Numbered from the stretch's first letter, positions 1-13,214 are shown. The stretch: 64,000 bases of DNA from Dillenia suffruticosa (GCA_033439265.1 JAVTVX010000031.1:13181001-13245000); one strand, 5' to 3'. Numbers and translations are program-made. The notes: generated by a model not told the origin, from the letters alone.

Positions 1-826
1 ATTCGAGAGCGAAATGCCCAGATTTGCCACAAACGTAGTATCGGACTCTACTCTTATCGAGTTCCTTCTTCTTACATTTCTGCCCTCTGTTACCAGTCTT
101 CGCTGATGGTTTCCTCTTAGCCTGGCTAGGTTTCTTGTCATGCTTGCGCCATTTACGCTCGATGCCTTTGGAGCCCTTACTCGACTCTGTCACATAGGCA
201 TGACCAGAAACCGACCTAGCCACCTCCTGGCGCTCCTCCTCGAGCTCACAATGCCTACGCACATCCATGAAAGTACGAATACTCTCAGTGTACATGAGAT
301 AGGTTTTCACCACATCCCAGGAATCAGACGAGGATTGGATTACCTGAAACTCATCGGACATTGGACATTGGCTCCCCCATGTTCTTTAGAGAAACGATCA
401 TCTTGACATATGTATCAAATACTGTTTCATGATATGATCAGATCTCTTCTTATAGGTAATGAACCTATAGGTCAGCATCCTCAGCTTAGGAGCTGACCGG
501 GAGCCAAAGTGCTCTCTCAGAGCACTCCAAACCGACATCACAGTAGGATACTGCTCGTACACTGGAATCAGATCATCGTGCATGCTGCTAAGGAGGATGA
601 CCCTAGCTTGGCCATCCTTCTTCTTCCATGCACGATACGCCTCCTCATCCAGTTTCGCCTGAGGCGTATCACCCACCCCGGGGTCTGTCATCTCATATAG
701 TAGAACCTCCGCTAGGTCTTGCTCCTCGAAGACAAATTGAACTTTACGGTGTCAAATCTCATAATTGTCACCATTCAACTTGTCTCCCTTAATGAGATCA
801 AGTACGATACTTTTTATCGCAGCCAT
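1..826 (-). pseudogene. Degenerate copia gag polyprotein (UBN2-type capsid, zinc knuckle)
   Basis: The frame starts with an ATG at 826 (MAAIKSIVLDL...GDNYEI). It meets a TGA where copia gag normally has the Trp of a 'NY..W' motif, then continues as a typical UBN2 gag domain (AWKKKDGQARVILLSSM, VMSVWSALREHFG) at 691-398. A one-base frameshift near 400 moves the following SLKNMGEPMS segment into another frame. At the window edge (about 1-45) lies a CCHC-like knuckle reading VCGKSGHFALE. Its first Cys is replaced by Tyr, and the last lies at the edge. The gene encoded the nucleocapsid/capsid of a retrotransposon and cannot make a full product now. Confidence 0.85.
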
Positions 827-1213
827 TGTCTCTGTCACACAAAAAGAAAGAGACGTTAGTGACTAATAATGCTTATTCTCATAATTTCGTGCACCCTACG
901 AATTAACAATCCAAAATGAATCAAGTATTGACCCCAAAGTGAGCATATGAGTCAACGGACACCATACACCACAATCCGGGATCTTATCTCACCATCCGGA
1001 CTTTAATTCGACACACAAAATCTCACAAATAGTCATAAATATGCACATAGGACCCAAAAAAATTGAAAAAATCAATTTTTGGACGACCTGATGCGCCACC
1101 GGGGTCCCCACGCGCCGCCGCACACCTGCGGCGCGTCTGCAGGCCCTGCCACGCTCCTCCACGCACCAGCAGGAGCCTGGGTCACGCGCCAGACGCGCAG
1201 TGCACCATTCACG

Positions 1214-1375
1214 CCCTACCACGCGCCTGGCGCGGCTCGGCTCACGCACGCCTAGTCGCAACATGTATCTCACGCGATGCCACGCGCCTGGAGCGGCTCG
1301 GCTAGGCTCGCGCGCGCGCACGTATCTCACTCACTGCCACGCTCCTGGCGCGGCTCAGCTCACGCACGCCCTGTC
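1214..1375. repeat. About 60-bp imperfect tandem repeat in the copia leader
   Basis: Three units built around CACGCGCCTGGCGCGGCTC begin near 1218, 1278 and 1338. Further related GC-rich pieces occur from about 1140. The block is over 65% GC by eye, while its flanks are AT-rich. The open frames across it come from repeats lacking stops and are not credible genes. Confidence 0.7.
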
Positions 1376-2150
1376 TCGGCGCGCTCTCACGTGCGGAGCC
1401 GAGTTAGTCGGGTCGATCAACGGGTCAGGTTTGACCCGACTTGCGGTAACCGGGGTCGGGTCCGACCCGACACGTGTCAGGTCGTGGGTCGGATCTTGAC
1501 CCGCTCCGACCCGATCCGGTTGCAAACCTGCTCACGCGCCTACTGGACGCGCTTCTGCATGCGTGTCCTACACATGCCCGCGGGTCTGGATCTCTTCTTC
1601 CTTACCCGACGGGTCTGCAACCGGGTTTTTCGACCCGGTTTTTCGAAAACCCATTTTCGTCTTATTTTTTACGGTGATTTCTGCAGGAAAATATATTTGA
1701 ACTTCCCAAAAATATTTCAAACTCTTTTTTTTGAAAGATTCAAGCGCCAAACACGGCAAATCATATATCCAAGTTTTGGCTCTCCACGACCTCGCTAGAA
1801 AACCCAGTTTCTGGCAACCATTCAATGCAAAATGCATATCAAATCGTAAATCAATGCACATGGAACACAAATATGCCATTTATTTAGATCAAAAATCTCT
1901 CTACACGGATAAATCTAAGTTTTTAAGTTTTGGATACCCTTAGAGTCGAAAACTTTAACTTCAATTTTCACGACTAAAACATATTCCAAAAATTTAGAAA
2001 AAAAATATATTTAAGATGTACGTGACATGGGTAATATCACGGTATATTCGGATTCACGAAACTCATCCGTGATTCGAAACCCATTTTTGCAACCCTATAT
2101 TTTTTATACCCGAAAATATTTCGAAAATTATCTAATAAATCCAACCCTAC

Positions 2151-2162
2151 GCTCTGATATCA
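2151..2162 (-). other. Primer-binding site (initiator tRNA-Met type)
   Basis: On the minus strand the sequence reads TGATATCAGAGC, one base different from the plant copia consensus TGGTATCAGAGC. It lies directly beside the inner end of the LTR, as expected for minus-strand strong-stop priming. Confidence 0.85.
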
Positions 2163-2163
2163 A

Positions 2164-2600
2164 TGTTGGATTTATATGTACATACACATGCGGAAACATC
2201 CGAAATTTTCGGAATCATAAAAGGTTCGGGTTTTTGGACATATCTCAAAGAGTAGATTACAAAAATCCGGGGAACCACGAATCTCGATCAAGCGATCTCG
2301 CCATCGGGATGATAATCACGAAATTCGAGATATTACCGCAGCATCGCAGCACCGCAATCAAAATCCGGTGACAAATTCTCTACACAGAATTTTCTCCTCT
2401 CAATTGTGCCTCTACCCAATTTTTTGTGTAATAGTGATGTTCCCTAGGGTTTGTCCTAATTTTCATATACCTCCGTCACCTCATATGGTAGGAATTCAAA
2501 TTTTATCGGTTACCATTTGTAAATATGAAAAGTGAGAAATTTTTATTTTCTAAATATGAAGAGATGACCCGCACATTAATTCCTTCGATAAAAATCAACA
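2164..2600 (-). repeat. 5' LTR of the copia element
   Basis: The 437-bp segment begins TGTTGGATTT and ends AAAATCAACA on the plus strand. These are imperfect inverted ends, with the canonical TG...CA, next to the primer-binding site. ATGTG at 2601-2605 would be the target duplication, but its partner lies outside the window. The partner LTR is also outside, so the outer boundary is inferred from the terminal motif only. Confidence 0.7.
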
Positions 2601-2605
2601 ATGTG

Positions 2606-3584
2606 GTGTCAGCAAACTAATGCATTTTCCCCATGCGGTTTTCGAACTTGTACCACATCTTTGCTAAGAAAACCATTTATTGAATCAAAAGGTTGAAGAG
2701 TGATAAAATCAAACGCGTGGGGAAAAAAAAAGAATAAAAAATGAAAAAAAGAACCCAATCACATAAGCACATGTATCATTTTTTTTTATTATTATACAGG
2801 GATTTAAATATGAGATCATAAAAAAAAATTGTAATCACCGTGTTATCTCCTTGGGGACAAGCACATATTAGGGAAAGGGTCTTGTTTGTACAGCTTGAGG
2901 TCCAAAAATGCAAGTTGGAAGGAAAACTCCTACAGTATGAGGGAGAAATGAAGTGGTGAGGGAGAACTTGATGAGATGATCATAAGTAATTGGCTTTACT
3001 CCAATCTGTTCCGGTCTAATTGACCCCGATGGCTGCCCTAAAAACACTTCGTCGGTACCTCATGCGTCCCATACATGATGGGAAAAATTATAATAAACAG
3101 AAAAATTCTACCCTCTGCTTCATGTCTGATTTCACAAGGCAATAGGCAATAATATGGCCCTTGCTCTAACTGGCACAATAAATCAAAGTGAGACACGATC
3201 GGAGTAAAACTCACACCTTGACAAAAAGCCAATCTTGAGATCAAAAGAGCCACAGAAAAGTAAAGCAGCTCAGTGATTGCAGCTGATACATTCCAAGGAG
3301 GTCGAAGCAGTCACGGAACCTACCTAGTTTAGTCAGGTATCTGATCAAGGGAGTCATGGGCATGCAAGAGCATAAGCTCCCGCAATAAATAGAAATGAGT
3401 GTCTAAAAGAGACGTCTATAGCAATCAGACTGCTTATATGGGTTGCCATTAGATAAAAAAACAACTTCCTAGCTAATATTTTTACACTGTATAATTCAGA
3501 TACACAATTTAACAGCCAACAGTAGACAAAATATACAATTTGCGTATTCCAGTGTCCCTTTCCCCTGCCAATGTTTCTACAGCC
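2606..3584. other. Intergenic DNA, probably including the 3' UTR of the HMG-box gene
   Basis: No coding sequence was recognised. The stretch nearest 3584 is likely the 3' untranslated region of the minus-strand HMG-box gene, but I see no unambiguous poly(A) signal that fixes its end. Confidence 0.4.
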
Positions 3585-6500
3585 CTATTCATACTCAGAT
3601 TCATCCTCGGATTCTTGATCCTCACTGCTTTCCTGCAATGGTAGTTGATTTTTAGCAAAGATAATTTGCACTTTTTATTGAACATTACCTAACAAACAAT
3701 AGAACAGAAAAAACATATGTGAAGATGGACGAGTTTCTACCTTTCTCTTAATATATTCTGCCATGGCTTTATCAAACTCGGCTCGTTTTTCTGTGGCTAT
3801 ATCATAGTATTGTACTTTTTCCTGTCACAAGAAGAAAAATTAAGGGAAGGTTTTAATGGCCTACAAGAATTCCTCCAAGACAAGAGACCATAATACGAGA
3901 TGAAGAACACAGAGAGCTTTAATGCCCCGAAAAGGCAAGTAAACTGAGATTATAACTAGAGAATGTGATATAAAATATGAAATAAGTAGAACCAGAGAAT
4001 AGCTGGACAAGTAACCCCTTTTGTGTTACAAGAAATGATAGACCAGGACTAAAGCTAACTAATCACAACTAAGAAACACAAAAAGTATCAGCTAGAAGAA
4101 GACCTATAAAATGATGAATAGGCTCTTCAAGGATTGCATCCCAAAGATGCTCCCATAATTAGCTCCAAGTTGGCTAAAGTCTGAATGTTAATTGCCCTCC
4201 CTATATTTGTGGATCTGGCAACACTCCTAATTCCAGCTTATCATCGGTCTGCAGCCTTCAGGCAGGGGTCCCCAAAGCGTGCACAGGGCTTGCACCACCA
4301 ATCATGGAAATGAGACAAACCTGGCAATTGGAATTTCCATCACTTGGGGACCCTGATCCATTGGAGGACAATAGTCTGGATACATAACCTCATACCTACG
4401 GCCACTGAACCCAGAACATGTGTAGGAAACTTGGAGATTTACCACATCTAGAAAGCTGGCCTAAACCAGCAAACGAGTACATGGGAGTGCTGAGTTGCTA
4501 ACTGAACGACTATAGGATAAGACCATTCAACTGAACAATGATGCTCCAAACAATTCTAAATCAGATTAAATAGTTTTAACCTCACAATGTGAGAGGATAT
4601 TTAGCTGTTTAATTCTGAAAAGTTGGACGACCATGCAGCATTGTTGATGAAACTTTGACCATTCCTAGCAAATTACGATATGATTGAGCACTTTACAGTG
4701 CACTCACTCTAATTAACCAGTATATTTCTAGTCTTTTCTTCTCATGAGACACTTGACCGCCTAACTAAGAGACTTCTATATGTTCATAGAAGATTTCTAA
4801 GAAGGATTCTTAGGTATCAAATTATTGTTTAATTTATTACATGCTCTAAGGATTCATGATTGAGCACAGCCACCTGAAGGAGTAAGGTTTTGCACTTAGG
4901 TTTGGCATAATTTATGATGAGTGCATGTCCAAGATTTACAAAGGGCATTTGCTGTTCAATTGTGGGTGGAAATTAGGAAGGTTAGGCAGGAATTATTTCT
5001 TCGAGAGACTTTTAATGTAGGAGTGTGTCATCAGGTTTTCTTTTGGCTGAATGAATCCTTTGAAAGAATTCTTATGCCAATGACAGAAATAGGAAAGAGC
5101 TCCCTGCCACCCACCCCCGCCCCCACACCCTTAATTTGATGTCTTTGGAGAGGATATCAACAGCATGCTCGAACCTAGAGAATTTAGCACTCCTCTGAGG
5201 CTTTATATGAAGCAAAGTTAAGAGAGACTATACGATCATCTGTAGGTGTTTCAACCACAGAAATGTCATACTGAGGGTTTATATAACTCAATTCATAGAA
5301 GAAATGGAAGGGATTTATCTCCACAGAGGGTGGATCTGGATGTCCATCATGCCCTCAAAGGTTGCGTACTTTTTTTTTTTTCATGCTTTATCAGTAACTC
5401 AATGAAGGATTCTGACTCAAAAGATCTGACAAATGGGGGACTCTGCAACAAATACATGCCCTATATATACGAAAGGGGGGACTTAAAAAATAAAATCATC
5501 AAACAGGTTTAAAAAATAAAATTCAAACAGGTTTAATCTAGTCTTTCTTTTAGTCCCACATATGAGATCATAAGGATGCAAGTCATCGAAATGCCAATGA
5601 AAAACAAAATTAGAACTTCATTGAGAACATGAAATTATCTAAGGAACCCAAAAGTATAGCAAACTAACCTCATATGTCATTATCTTCCATTTCTCTCCAC
5701 ATGCCTTGCCAATCTGAAATTCAGCAGTTAAGTAAGATTCCGAAAGAAAAATATTAGAAAACGAAAGAAAAAATTAACATCAAAGATCTAAAAGAAATAT
5801 AAACTAGATAAAGTAAAAGTGTAAGGCACATACATCACGCATTGACTTCACACTGGGGTTCTGCTCTTGATATTCCTTCCGAAAATCCTCCCTTAATTGA
5901 GAAAAATAAAGAGTTAAGTGAAGTGAATCCAATTGGACTGATGGCTCTATAATTCTGCTTGATGCCAGACTTCAAAATATACTGACCATTACAGAGAATA
6001 AATCAAACCAGAAACAATCTAAGTGAAAAGACCTATACACAAATTCTCGCTGGTCTAAGAAGAGGGAAACTATGGCATAGGTACAAGATACAGGATGATA
6101 ACAGCCTACAGGATGATAATAGCCTCTTTATGACCAACAAATACACACCCACACACACAAAGAGCTGAAAGAGTAGGTATGATAGGCAACTAGCTAGAAA
6201 ATATAATTAGTAAAAAATATATATTTTATAGATTAAATGTCTGAAACCTATTACTTTATGTGTGTTGATGTTCGTTCATACCATCCAGCATCAAACAGCC
6301 AAAATTACAACACAGATTGAACATAAAAGCAACAGATTTGACCAAACACAGAGTCATAATCAATACTCTAATGTAATGCACAATGTTGTGTTGTGTACAG
6401 AATTATATTTTATTTTCTTCAGATGTAAACAGAAATGAAAGAAAGAAAGAAAGAAAGAAAGAGGTGGCACATTGTAAACGAAGTTACCACTTAAAGAATG

Positions 6501-8632
6501 GTTTCTGCCAATAAAGTGGGAAAGTCTTCGATATCAAACTTTCTACATTTATATAAAAACTAAGTGAAATTATGTCCATAGCATCTTACAGTCATCTTGA
6601 ATGCAATGAAAGCTTAAAAAAAATTAATAAAAATCAATTTTGGTCTAAAAGGAAATCCTTCTATTCAACATAAAGGTAAAACTATTTCTTAATTACAGTT
6701 CAGCAAATTAATGGATAAGGAAGACATAGTTGGCACATTTGCAGCATATAAGAACTCAGGTCAAAAGCATTATAGTCAACATTACGTCTTGCAACACTCA
6801 TGATGCCTTATAATTTCTTGTCTGTAAAACTATTATGGGCCAAAAGAATTTTTATCTTTCAATGAACAAGGATCCCAAGTCCATGTTGGCAGCCATTGCA
6901 CCATCCATCAAATATAATGGTTTTCTAAGTAGAAATAACCACAAAAAGCATCCACTATCTCCAATAATTTGGCATCAAATGCCCAAAATTGCACAATAAT
7001 TACATTTTTTTCAGATCATAGGAAGAAAATTTCAAGTAAGCTAATGTAGGGCAAATAGAGCCAACACGTAACATAGAATTCTGTAACTTATAATAATTCA
7101 ATGAACTGATAACATAGAATTCTGTAACTTATAATAATTCAATGAACTGATAACATAGAATTCTGTAACTTATAATAATTCAAGGAACTGATAGAGGTTG
7201 TAGTCACCTCCATATCTGGCTGCCATGAGACCAGCTCAACGCCAACGCAACATCCCCACCAACTCAAAAGGCCCATCATTTTGCGATGGGCCATCTTTAT
7301 CATGTAATAACCTTCATGTCTGATAGTATTATCGTTTTGACCCACAATTTGATTGGTTTCCTAAATACTAAGGCACCTCCAACACAAAGCCAATCAGCAG
7401 AAAAAGCTCACCTTTTCCTTTTCTAGGGGTGTCAAAGGAAAATAAAATGATTCAAGAGCAGCAAGAAACAAAATACACTTCCAAATCCTCAGGTTCCATA
7501 ATCGCTAAAAATCTTACCACCACCCCCCCAAAAAGAAAGAACACTCGTGTCTCCGATCGATGGAGCTAATCATCAGCGAATCCTAGTTTCTCAATTATTA
7601 GGCAGCAAAGATAAAATTGTCCCATTGCAATCAAATATATAGGCCGTTCCCATACATAAGATCTCATCTGTGGATCCTAGTTTTCCATAACACTAAATAG
7701 AAGACTAAGGGCCTGTTTATTATCAGATTGCTTCTGAATTACCCAATGGTGCTTATCCATGATCGTATACTTTATCGATGACCATGAATGGCACTATCAG
7801 ACAGGCAGAAGCAATCAATGCAAGTAAGGATAACATGGATAGTGGCAATCGTTCAAAATTTACAAGCAATATCCTAGTCCCCACTTTGAAATTATACGTG
7901 CTACAATAAGCTCAATCAAATCAGGAAACGACCCAATGGGCAGGTAGCTTTGTAGCAAACATTAGCACTGCGGACTCATCAGTGAGGTGAAAACACTTAC
8001 CACCACCACCTCCAACTGCTAAAAAATTCGAACAGGCACATCTGTTCTCAGCTAAACCCCTATTACCAAGCAAAGGAAATAAATAAAGAAGATAAAACTC
8101 ACATCTCAAAACCCCCTCCCACCCCCCAAAAAAAACCGATAAAATATTCCATTAATTACCCACAAAACGCGACCCAAATATCTAGATAATGAGAAAGGGA
8201 AAATAGCAAGGCATAAACATTTCCCACAAAAGATAAACCTTAACAATGCCGGATTACTACAGACACGTGTTGAAGCGAAAATGGGGAGATAGAAGGGACA
8301 TACAAGAAGTAGAAGAAAGCAGTGGGCGGTTTCTTGGGCATTTTGGCATCAACCTTCGAATTTTTCTTCTTGGGCGTCTTCTTCTGCCTCTTCGCTGAAA
8401 CGGGTCTCTCTATTGTCTCCTCTTTGCTCTTCTCTTTTGTTCTTCTTATCCTCAAAACCATCTTCCTAACAACAGCAAAAAATACAGCATGAAATATTTT
8501 AAAACCTCAGCAGAAATTTTAAAGAAAAAGGAATGTCGGGCTTTATTTTTACTGTTTATCAGAGGACTCGGGAGCGGAAGCGGAAGCAGACGTAGGAGCT
8601 GAATTCTTTGGCTTGGGAGCCTGTTTTGCCAT
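3585..8632 (-). CDS. HMG-box chromatin protein, HMGB14-like
   Basis: Small nuclear protein of 157 residues expected to bind and bend DNA. Six coding exons (minus strand): 8632-8553, 8465-8304, 5891-5834, 5713-5669, 3821-3741, 3632-3585. All introns are GT-AG and the joined frame is uninterrupted. Residues 1-68 are Ala/Ser- and then Lys/Arg-rich. Residues about 69-141 form one HMG box, from MPKKPPTAFFYFLEDF through GEKWKIMTYEEK to AEYIKRK. The tail, 143-157, is acidic. The basic N-terminus, single box and short acidic tail fit plant HMGB proteins, and the size and exon pattern are closest to Arabidopsis HMGB14. The ATG at 8632 is the first in frame and adds 28 residues before a second Met (8460). 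Introns 2 (2.4 kb) and 4 (1.9 kb) are large. The family assignment is firm; the HMGB14 subclass is a recollection, not a search. Confidence 0.9.
6437..6462. repeat. (GAAA)n microsatellite
   Basis: About six GAAA units inside intron 2 of the HMG-box gene. Confidence 0.9.
7070..7192. repeat. 41-bp tandem triplication in intron 2 of the HMG-box gene
   Basis: Three head-to-tail units start AACATAGAATTCTG at 7070, 7111 and 7152. The units are identical except for one base near the end of the third (AAGGAACTG for AATGAACTG), so the duplication is recent. Confidence 0.9.
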
Positions 8633-8761
8633 GATTGCTTTGTTGCAGAGTTTTGGAATTGACGGAGAAGATTTGGGGTTTACCGGGTTTTCGCAGGAAA
8701 CAAAATATATTAAAAAAAAAATCTCTTTGTTTTTATCTATTTTTATCTGATAGGCGTGGTA

Positions 8762-8810
8762 GGGCCCAGTGGCCCAATTCTCTTAGGGCTTAAAATGTGG
8801 GCCTAGCCCA
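8762..8810 (-). promoter_or_regulatory. Cluster of site II (TGGGCC/GGCCCA) elements upstream of the HMG-box gene
   Basis: GGGCCCA (8762-8768), GGCCCA (8771-8776), TGGGCC (8798-8803) and AGCCCA (8805-8810) lie 130-180 bp upstream of the HMG-box start codon. Such TGGGCY sites bind TCP-type factors and are common in promoters of plant genes expressed in dividing cells. Their function here is inferred from the motif and its position. Confidence 0.6.
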
Positions 8811-9837
8811 AATTAATGAATTTAGTCGAAAAGAGTGGGTAATGGGCTCCTCTTTCCCTGGACCAAAAAAATTGGCTCCTCTTTTTTTCTTTTTTTATAC
8901 GATAAATTCGAATTCCAGTTCATGGGATTAAAAGAAATAGATTATCACTAAATTGTCTCATCGGGATATTGTTATTCTCTCTTCATTTTCCTTTTTTATT
9001 TTTTATAAATATCGGTATTTAGTGACCACTTTACATTAAACTAAATTCGGTTCAAATCGAATTAGATTTTTAATAAATTAGATACCATCAATGTCAGATC
9101 ACTGAATCAATCATACGATTATTAATCGAATTAGATTTTTAACGAGCAAAGAATTCAGATTCTTTAAAATTTAATTCGATTCGAATCAAATTTAGTATAA
9201 TGTAAAGTAATCACTAAATACCATCAATATCTATTTTTATTATAAATAAGAATCAAACGTAAAAATTATTTAAAAGATATCAATATCTGATCACTGAATC
9301 AATCATATGATGGTTCTTTTTTTTCTTTTATAGTCAGAGAATTGGGGGAGGGGTGCTTGAAAATTGAAGAGAAAAATAGAGTGTTTATTTTAGGGAAATT
9401 ATTTTTTAACCTCAAAAGGGAAAATTGTTTTCATTTTCCTGAAGTTAAATTACAAAGTTTTTCTTTTCTCCATTTAAGTTAAAGAGAATTTTAGTTTTTA
9501 AGTTTGTTTTATTTTGATATATATAATAAATTTTCATGTATATGTATATATTTCTTAACAAGGCGATGAGAAAATCATACGATAAAATGCTAATGGCAAA
9601 AGATAAATCACTAAAGTGTCGATTTCATAAATAATTTTAAAATCGTAAAAGGCAATTTAGAAATTTGTCAAATCCTGGGTTTTCAAAATTTACCCAAAAA
9701 TATATTTAGTATTTTCAAAATTTCATTAGTGTTTAAATTTATCTCCTCAAATCCCCAAATTAAATGGAGGGGGTTTTTGAAAAGCAGGAAAGGGGACTGG
9801 ATGTTAATTAATCAACCCTATCTCCTTTCCTCACCAA

Positions 9838-9915
9838 AGGAAATTTTTTTTTTTCTTTTACAAGGATATGAACTTGAAATCACCAGATTGAAGGAAAGAG
9901 ATTTATACCATTAGG
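9838..9915 (-). repeat. Short tRNA-like fragment with oligo(A) tail
   Basis: On the minus strand a head reading GCCTAATGGTA is followed by a B-box-like GATTTCAAGTTC and ends in an A-rich tail (T run at 9844-9859 on the plus strand). It resembles the fragments at 19560 and 33833, suggesting a short SINE-like family. The homology is weak. Confidence 0.4.
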
Positions 9916-11269
9916 CTTTCACATTAGGAACTCATTAAAGGAAACTTACAAATATGAACGGAACCTCCTATTCTTTTTATTTTTTCTGTATTTCAGATAG
10001 ATCTAAATTCGAAATTTTTAGAAAAAGAAAGAAGGTGATGCTTGTAATACGTAAAATTCTTTCTTAGGCGTTGAGATAGAATCCCTTTACTGTTACTAAG
10101 TTAATGAGCTCTTGTTGTGCTATGGGGGTTTGCCTCCCATAGGCTCCTGGGTTCTTGGACTCTTTTGTTTGCGATCACAATCTCTAGCTTAACAAACAAA
10201 AGTTAAACAAGAAAAATGGAGAGTTTGTATTGTTATTTTGCTCATATCAATTGTGAAAATTGAGCAAATATGTTTTTTCATATCTATCTTTAAAATACAA
10301 ATTCTTCGTCATAATACTTTTGATGCTATACTTTTAAAAATCTATTTTCAGTGTTATATTTCGATACTGTCACGATAGATTAAATCTCAAATTAAAACAA
10401 AAATTATCTTATTTTTCAAATTAAAAAGTTTCGAATTTTGTGGGGTTCAAAATTGCCATTAAAATGAGGAGGTCAACTTTCATTAAATCTATGGAGCTCC
10501 ACATAAATTATTTCCTTACATCCTACCAAAATCTGAGGCCCATCAATGAGAACATATTGTTTGGTAGTGATAAATTTGGAGTCCAACACCCAGCGCATCT
10601 TAACCATGACTCATTCCATATATGACCCAAGGAACAAAAAGAATAATTCACATAAATCACATTAAATGACGGCCATTCCACTTTGAATTTTATAAATATA
10701 TATATTTTTATGATTTTCATGATTTATCTATAATTTAAAAAATATCCGATTCATTATTAGATTGGCAAAATCTCATAAATATATTTATTTTGGTCAACTC
10801 TTTTTTTTTGGAATTATAGAAAAATTAGGTCTATCATGTCAAACTGTATATTAAAAAATTGTCAAATAACAATTTTAAGTTTTAATTGTTTTGGAATTCT
10901 CACACCAGAGACTTATATTATAAGTCTCATTTATGAGAAAAAATCATAATTTAGTTTTTAAGGCCATAATTTTTTCTTTCTTTCATATATGCCTCTTCGG
11001 AGAAAACAGTAATCATATAGAATTTTAAATATAAAAAATTATTAATACGGTAATAATTTTAAATTTTTATGTAATAATTTGTTCTCTATGCGTAAAATGT
11101 TATGTTTGTTGTAAAAAAATATATTTTTATTAAAAATATTATAAATAAAATAAGATAAATAGATTTATGACTAAATACAATATTTTTGTCTAATGGTCAA
11201 AATAATTGAAGTAATGTACCTTGAAACCTGGAATTGTGAGGAGACTATAGGCTTGTGATGCGCAGCCAT

Positions 11270-11467
11270 ACTCCACTGGTGGCTCAGTTGGCTGTGAGAT
11301 TGATACCCTTTAATTATGGTTAAAGTTTTGACCCTCCACGGATATAGAAAAGATAGTATTGGGAGGCCTGTTTCCTTCAAGTCCTATAACAGTCGGTTCA
11401 GATTAATCAGAATGAAACTCTAAATATTAGGTGATAGCAAACCAAGATATCAAAAAAAAAAAAAAAA
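11270..11467 (+). mobile_element. SINE, tRNA-derived, copy 1
   Basis: An A box (TGGCTCAGTTGG, 11280-11291) and a B box (AGTTTTGACCC, 11324-11334) are spaced as in a tRNA gene. A body follows, with GATTAATCAGAATGAAACTC and ACCAAGATATC, then a run of 16 A. The same body recurs at 32905, 34940 and 44953. It has internal RNA polymerase III signals and no coding capacity. The outer 5' boundary is approximate. Confidence 0.8.
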
Positions 11468-12409
11468 GGGTCATAGTTTGGTACCTTAAAGTCATTGCCA
11501 TCGGCTATTTTTAATTTTTAGTCATCGAAAGAGTTTGAAAAGGAAAAAAAAAAATGTATTTTCTACATTTTCATAAATAAATTAAAATTTAAAATAAATT
11601 CATAAATATGATTTTCATAACTGAGTTATCATGATTAGGTGTAAATTTTCTTGCAAATTTTTAATTAATTAAATGACAAGATAAAATAAACTTAATCACG
11701 ATCAATCTGATTCTGATTTTTTTTCTTTTTTGTTAATCTAAAAAAAAGATATTATTTCGAATGTACTAATAATTATAAATAAGTAACACCCAATAAAATC
11801 GTTGTTGGTATGTTTTTGAGCCGCGACCCTATCGAGTTTGAACTTATGATTTGAATCAATTAAGATTAATACCATATTAGCACTTGAACTAATCAATTAC
11901 GTATCCTCATGGCTTGTGTTCCCAAACAACATTTCCACCGTCAACGTCAGCTCTGTGGCTTAAGTTTGAGAATTTGAATTCCAACTTATATAGCAATATA
12001 GCACCCACCTATGGTCAATTTTGTTTTGCCATATATGGGTAATATGTATTAACCCCTCAAATTCCATTTTTTTTTAATATAACATATTAAGAAATACACA
12101 TAAACTTGTTTTAAGAATTCATACACCGATTTTATATTTTGATTGATTTTATTACATTTAAATGGTTAAGATATCTTTAAAATTTTAAAAATCCATCGAT
12201 ACTGATTGTTATATACGATTCATAAATTTTGTTTTCAATTTATTTAGTTTTCCCAATATTACTCTATTATGCTTTTAATATAAAAAGTTTAGCAAGAACA
12301 AAATCACAAATTTATGACGTCCTTTATTCACTAAAACTAAGGAATTTTAAATGTCAGACTCATTAATAGTCATCAAAGAAAAAAAATTTATCATGATTAT
12401 CAGTATTAT

Positions 12410-12598
12410 ACTAACGTCTAATTAGTCTAATAGTTGAACATTGATTTATTTTAAATAATATTTTAAATTCGAGTATTATGTATGAAAAAATAAATACTAA
12501 AAGGATTTTATCTTTTAAGAGCCAATTTGACTCGAACTGAATTTATTCGAATTTAATATAATTAACAAATATTGATAATTAAAAAAAAAAAAAAAAAA
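12410..12598 (+). mobile_element. Possible second SINE family, copy with long poly(A)
   Basis: A tRNA-like head (TAGTCTAATAGTTG; AAATTCGAGTATT as a degenerate B box) is followed by GACTCGAACTGAATTTATTCG, then AAATATTGATAATTA and 18 A. The 3' end resembles that at 13389 and a reversed copy near 33104-33290. The sequence is AT-rich, so similarity by chance is a risk. Confidence 0.45.
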
Positions 12599-13214
12599 GG
12601 TTATCAGTATCATCACAAATGCAATGAAAAACGAATTCACAAATAGGACGGATTTTAATAATTGAAAATATTTTTATAATTCTTGTTTGAATAACTCTTT
12701 ATTTAAAAAAAAACTATATAAATTGTTAAAAAAAAAATTCCAATATGCACTTATTGTATGAGGATAAAGCGAATAAGCATAAGAGAAATTCTAGAAGTAA
12801 ATTATTTTTCTCCTAAAGTTATTTTTTTTACAAGGTCAACAGTACAAACATAAGTTTCTAAATAACAAATCATTTTATATTTAATAATTGTTAAAACAAT
12901 GGCAATTTTAAGAATATTTAGGGAAATTTTTTATTTTTTTTGGAATTTTATGTATTTTTTTTGTTAAAACCTTTTATACTAATTATTGAAAATATTACCA
13001 ATAATACTAAATTTATAACAACTATGAGTTGAACTCTAACATCAAAAGATAATTTTATATCATCATGGTTCTCTTAATTTAGTAGTATAAGCAGATTCAT
13101 TTTTATCGTTCGGATGATAAAGCGAGTGTCTTCCTAATTAAAAAATAAAAAGAAAAGGAAAGGGTATTTCTCCATCTCTAGGTCATATCAACACATAGTT
13201 ACTAAAATATCGTT

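Larger units (their letters stand above)
1..2600 (-). mobile_element. Ty1/copia LTR retrotransposon, 5' part, running off the window
   Basis: Read on the minus strand, this stretch holds a 5' LTR (2600 to 2164), a primer-binding site for initiator tRNA-Met (2162 to 2151), a leader of about 1.3 kb, and a broken gag gene from 826 down to the window edge. The order LTR, PBS, gag fixes the orientation. The rest of pol and the 3' LTR would lie left of position 1. The element is old, because gag carries a stop and a frameshift. The leader is long for a copia element and contains a GC-rich block at about 1080-1640 that differs sharply in composition from its surroundings. Confidence 0.85.

Noticed and set aside
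989..1499. Several overlapping open frames in the GC-rich block
   Set aside because: They are open on both strands because stop codons are rare in GC-rich tandem repeats. They lie inside the copia leader.
11217..11480. Target duplication GTACCTT(A/G)AA around SINE copy 1
   Set aside because: The repeat is imperfect and lies about 14 bp beyond the A tail on the 3' side, so it may be chance.
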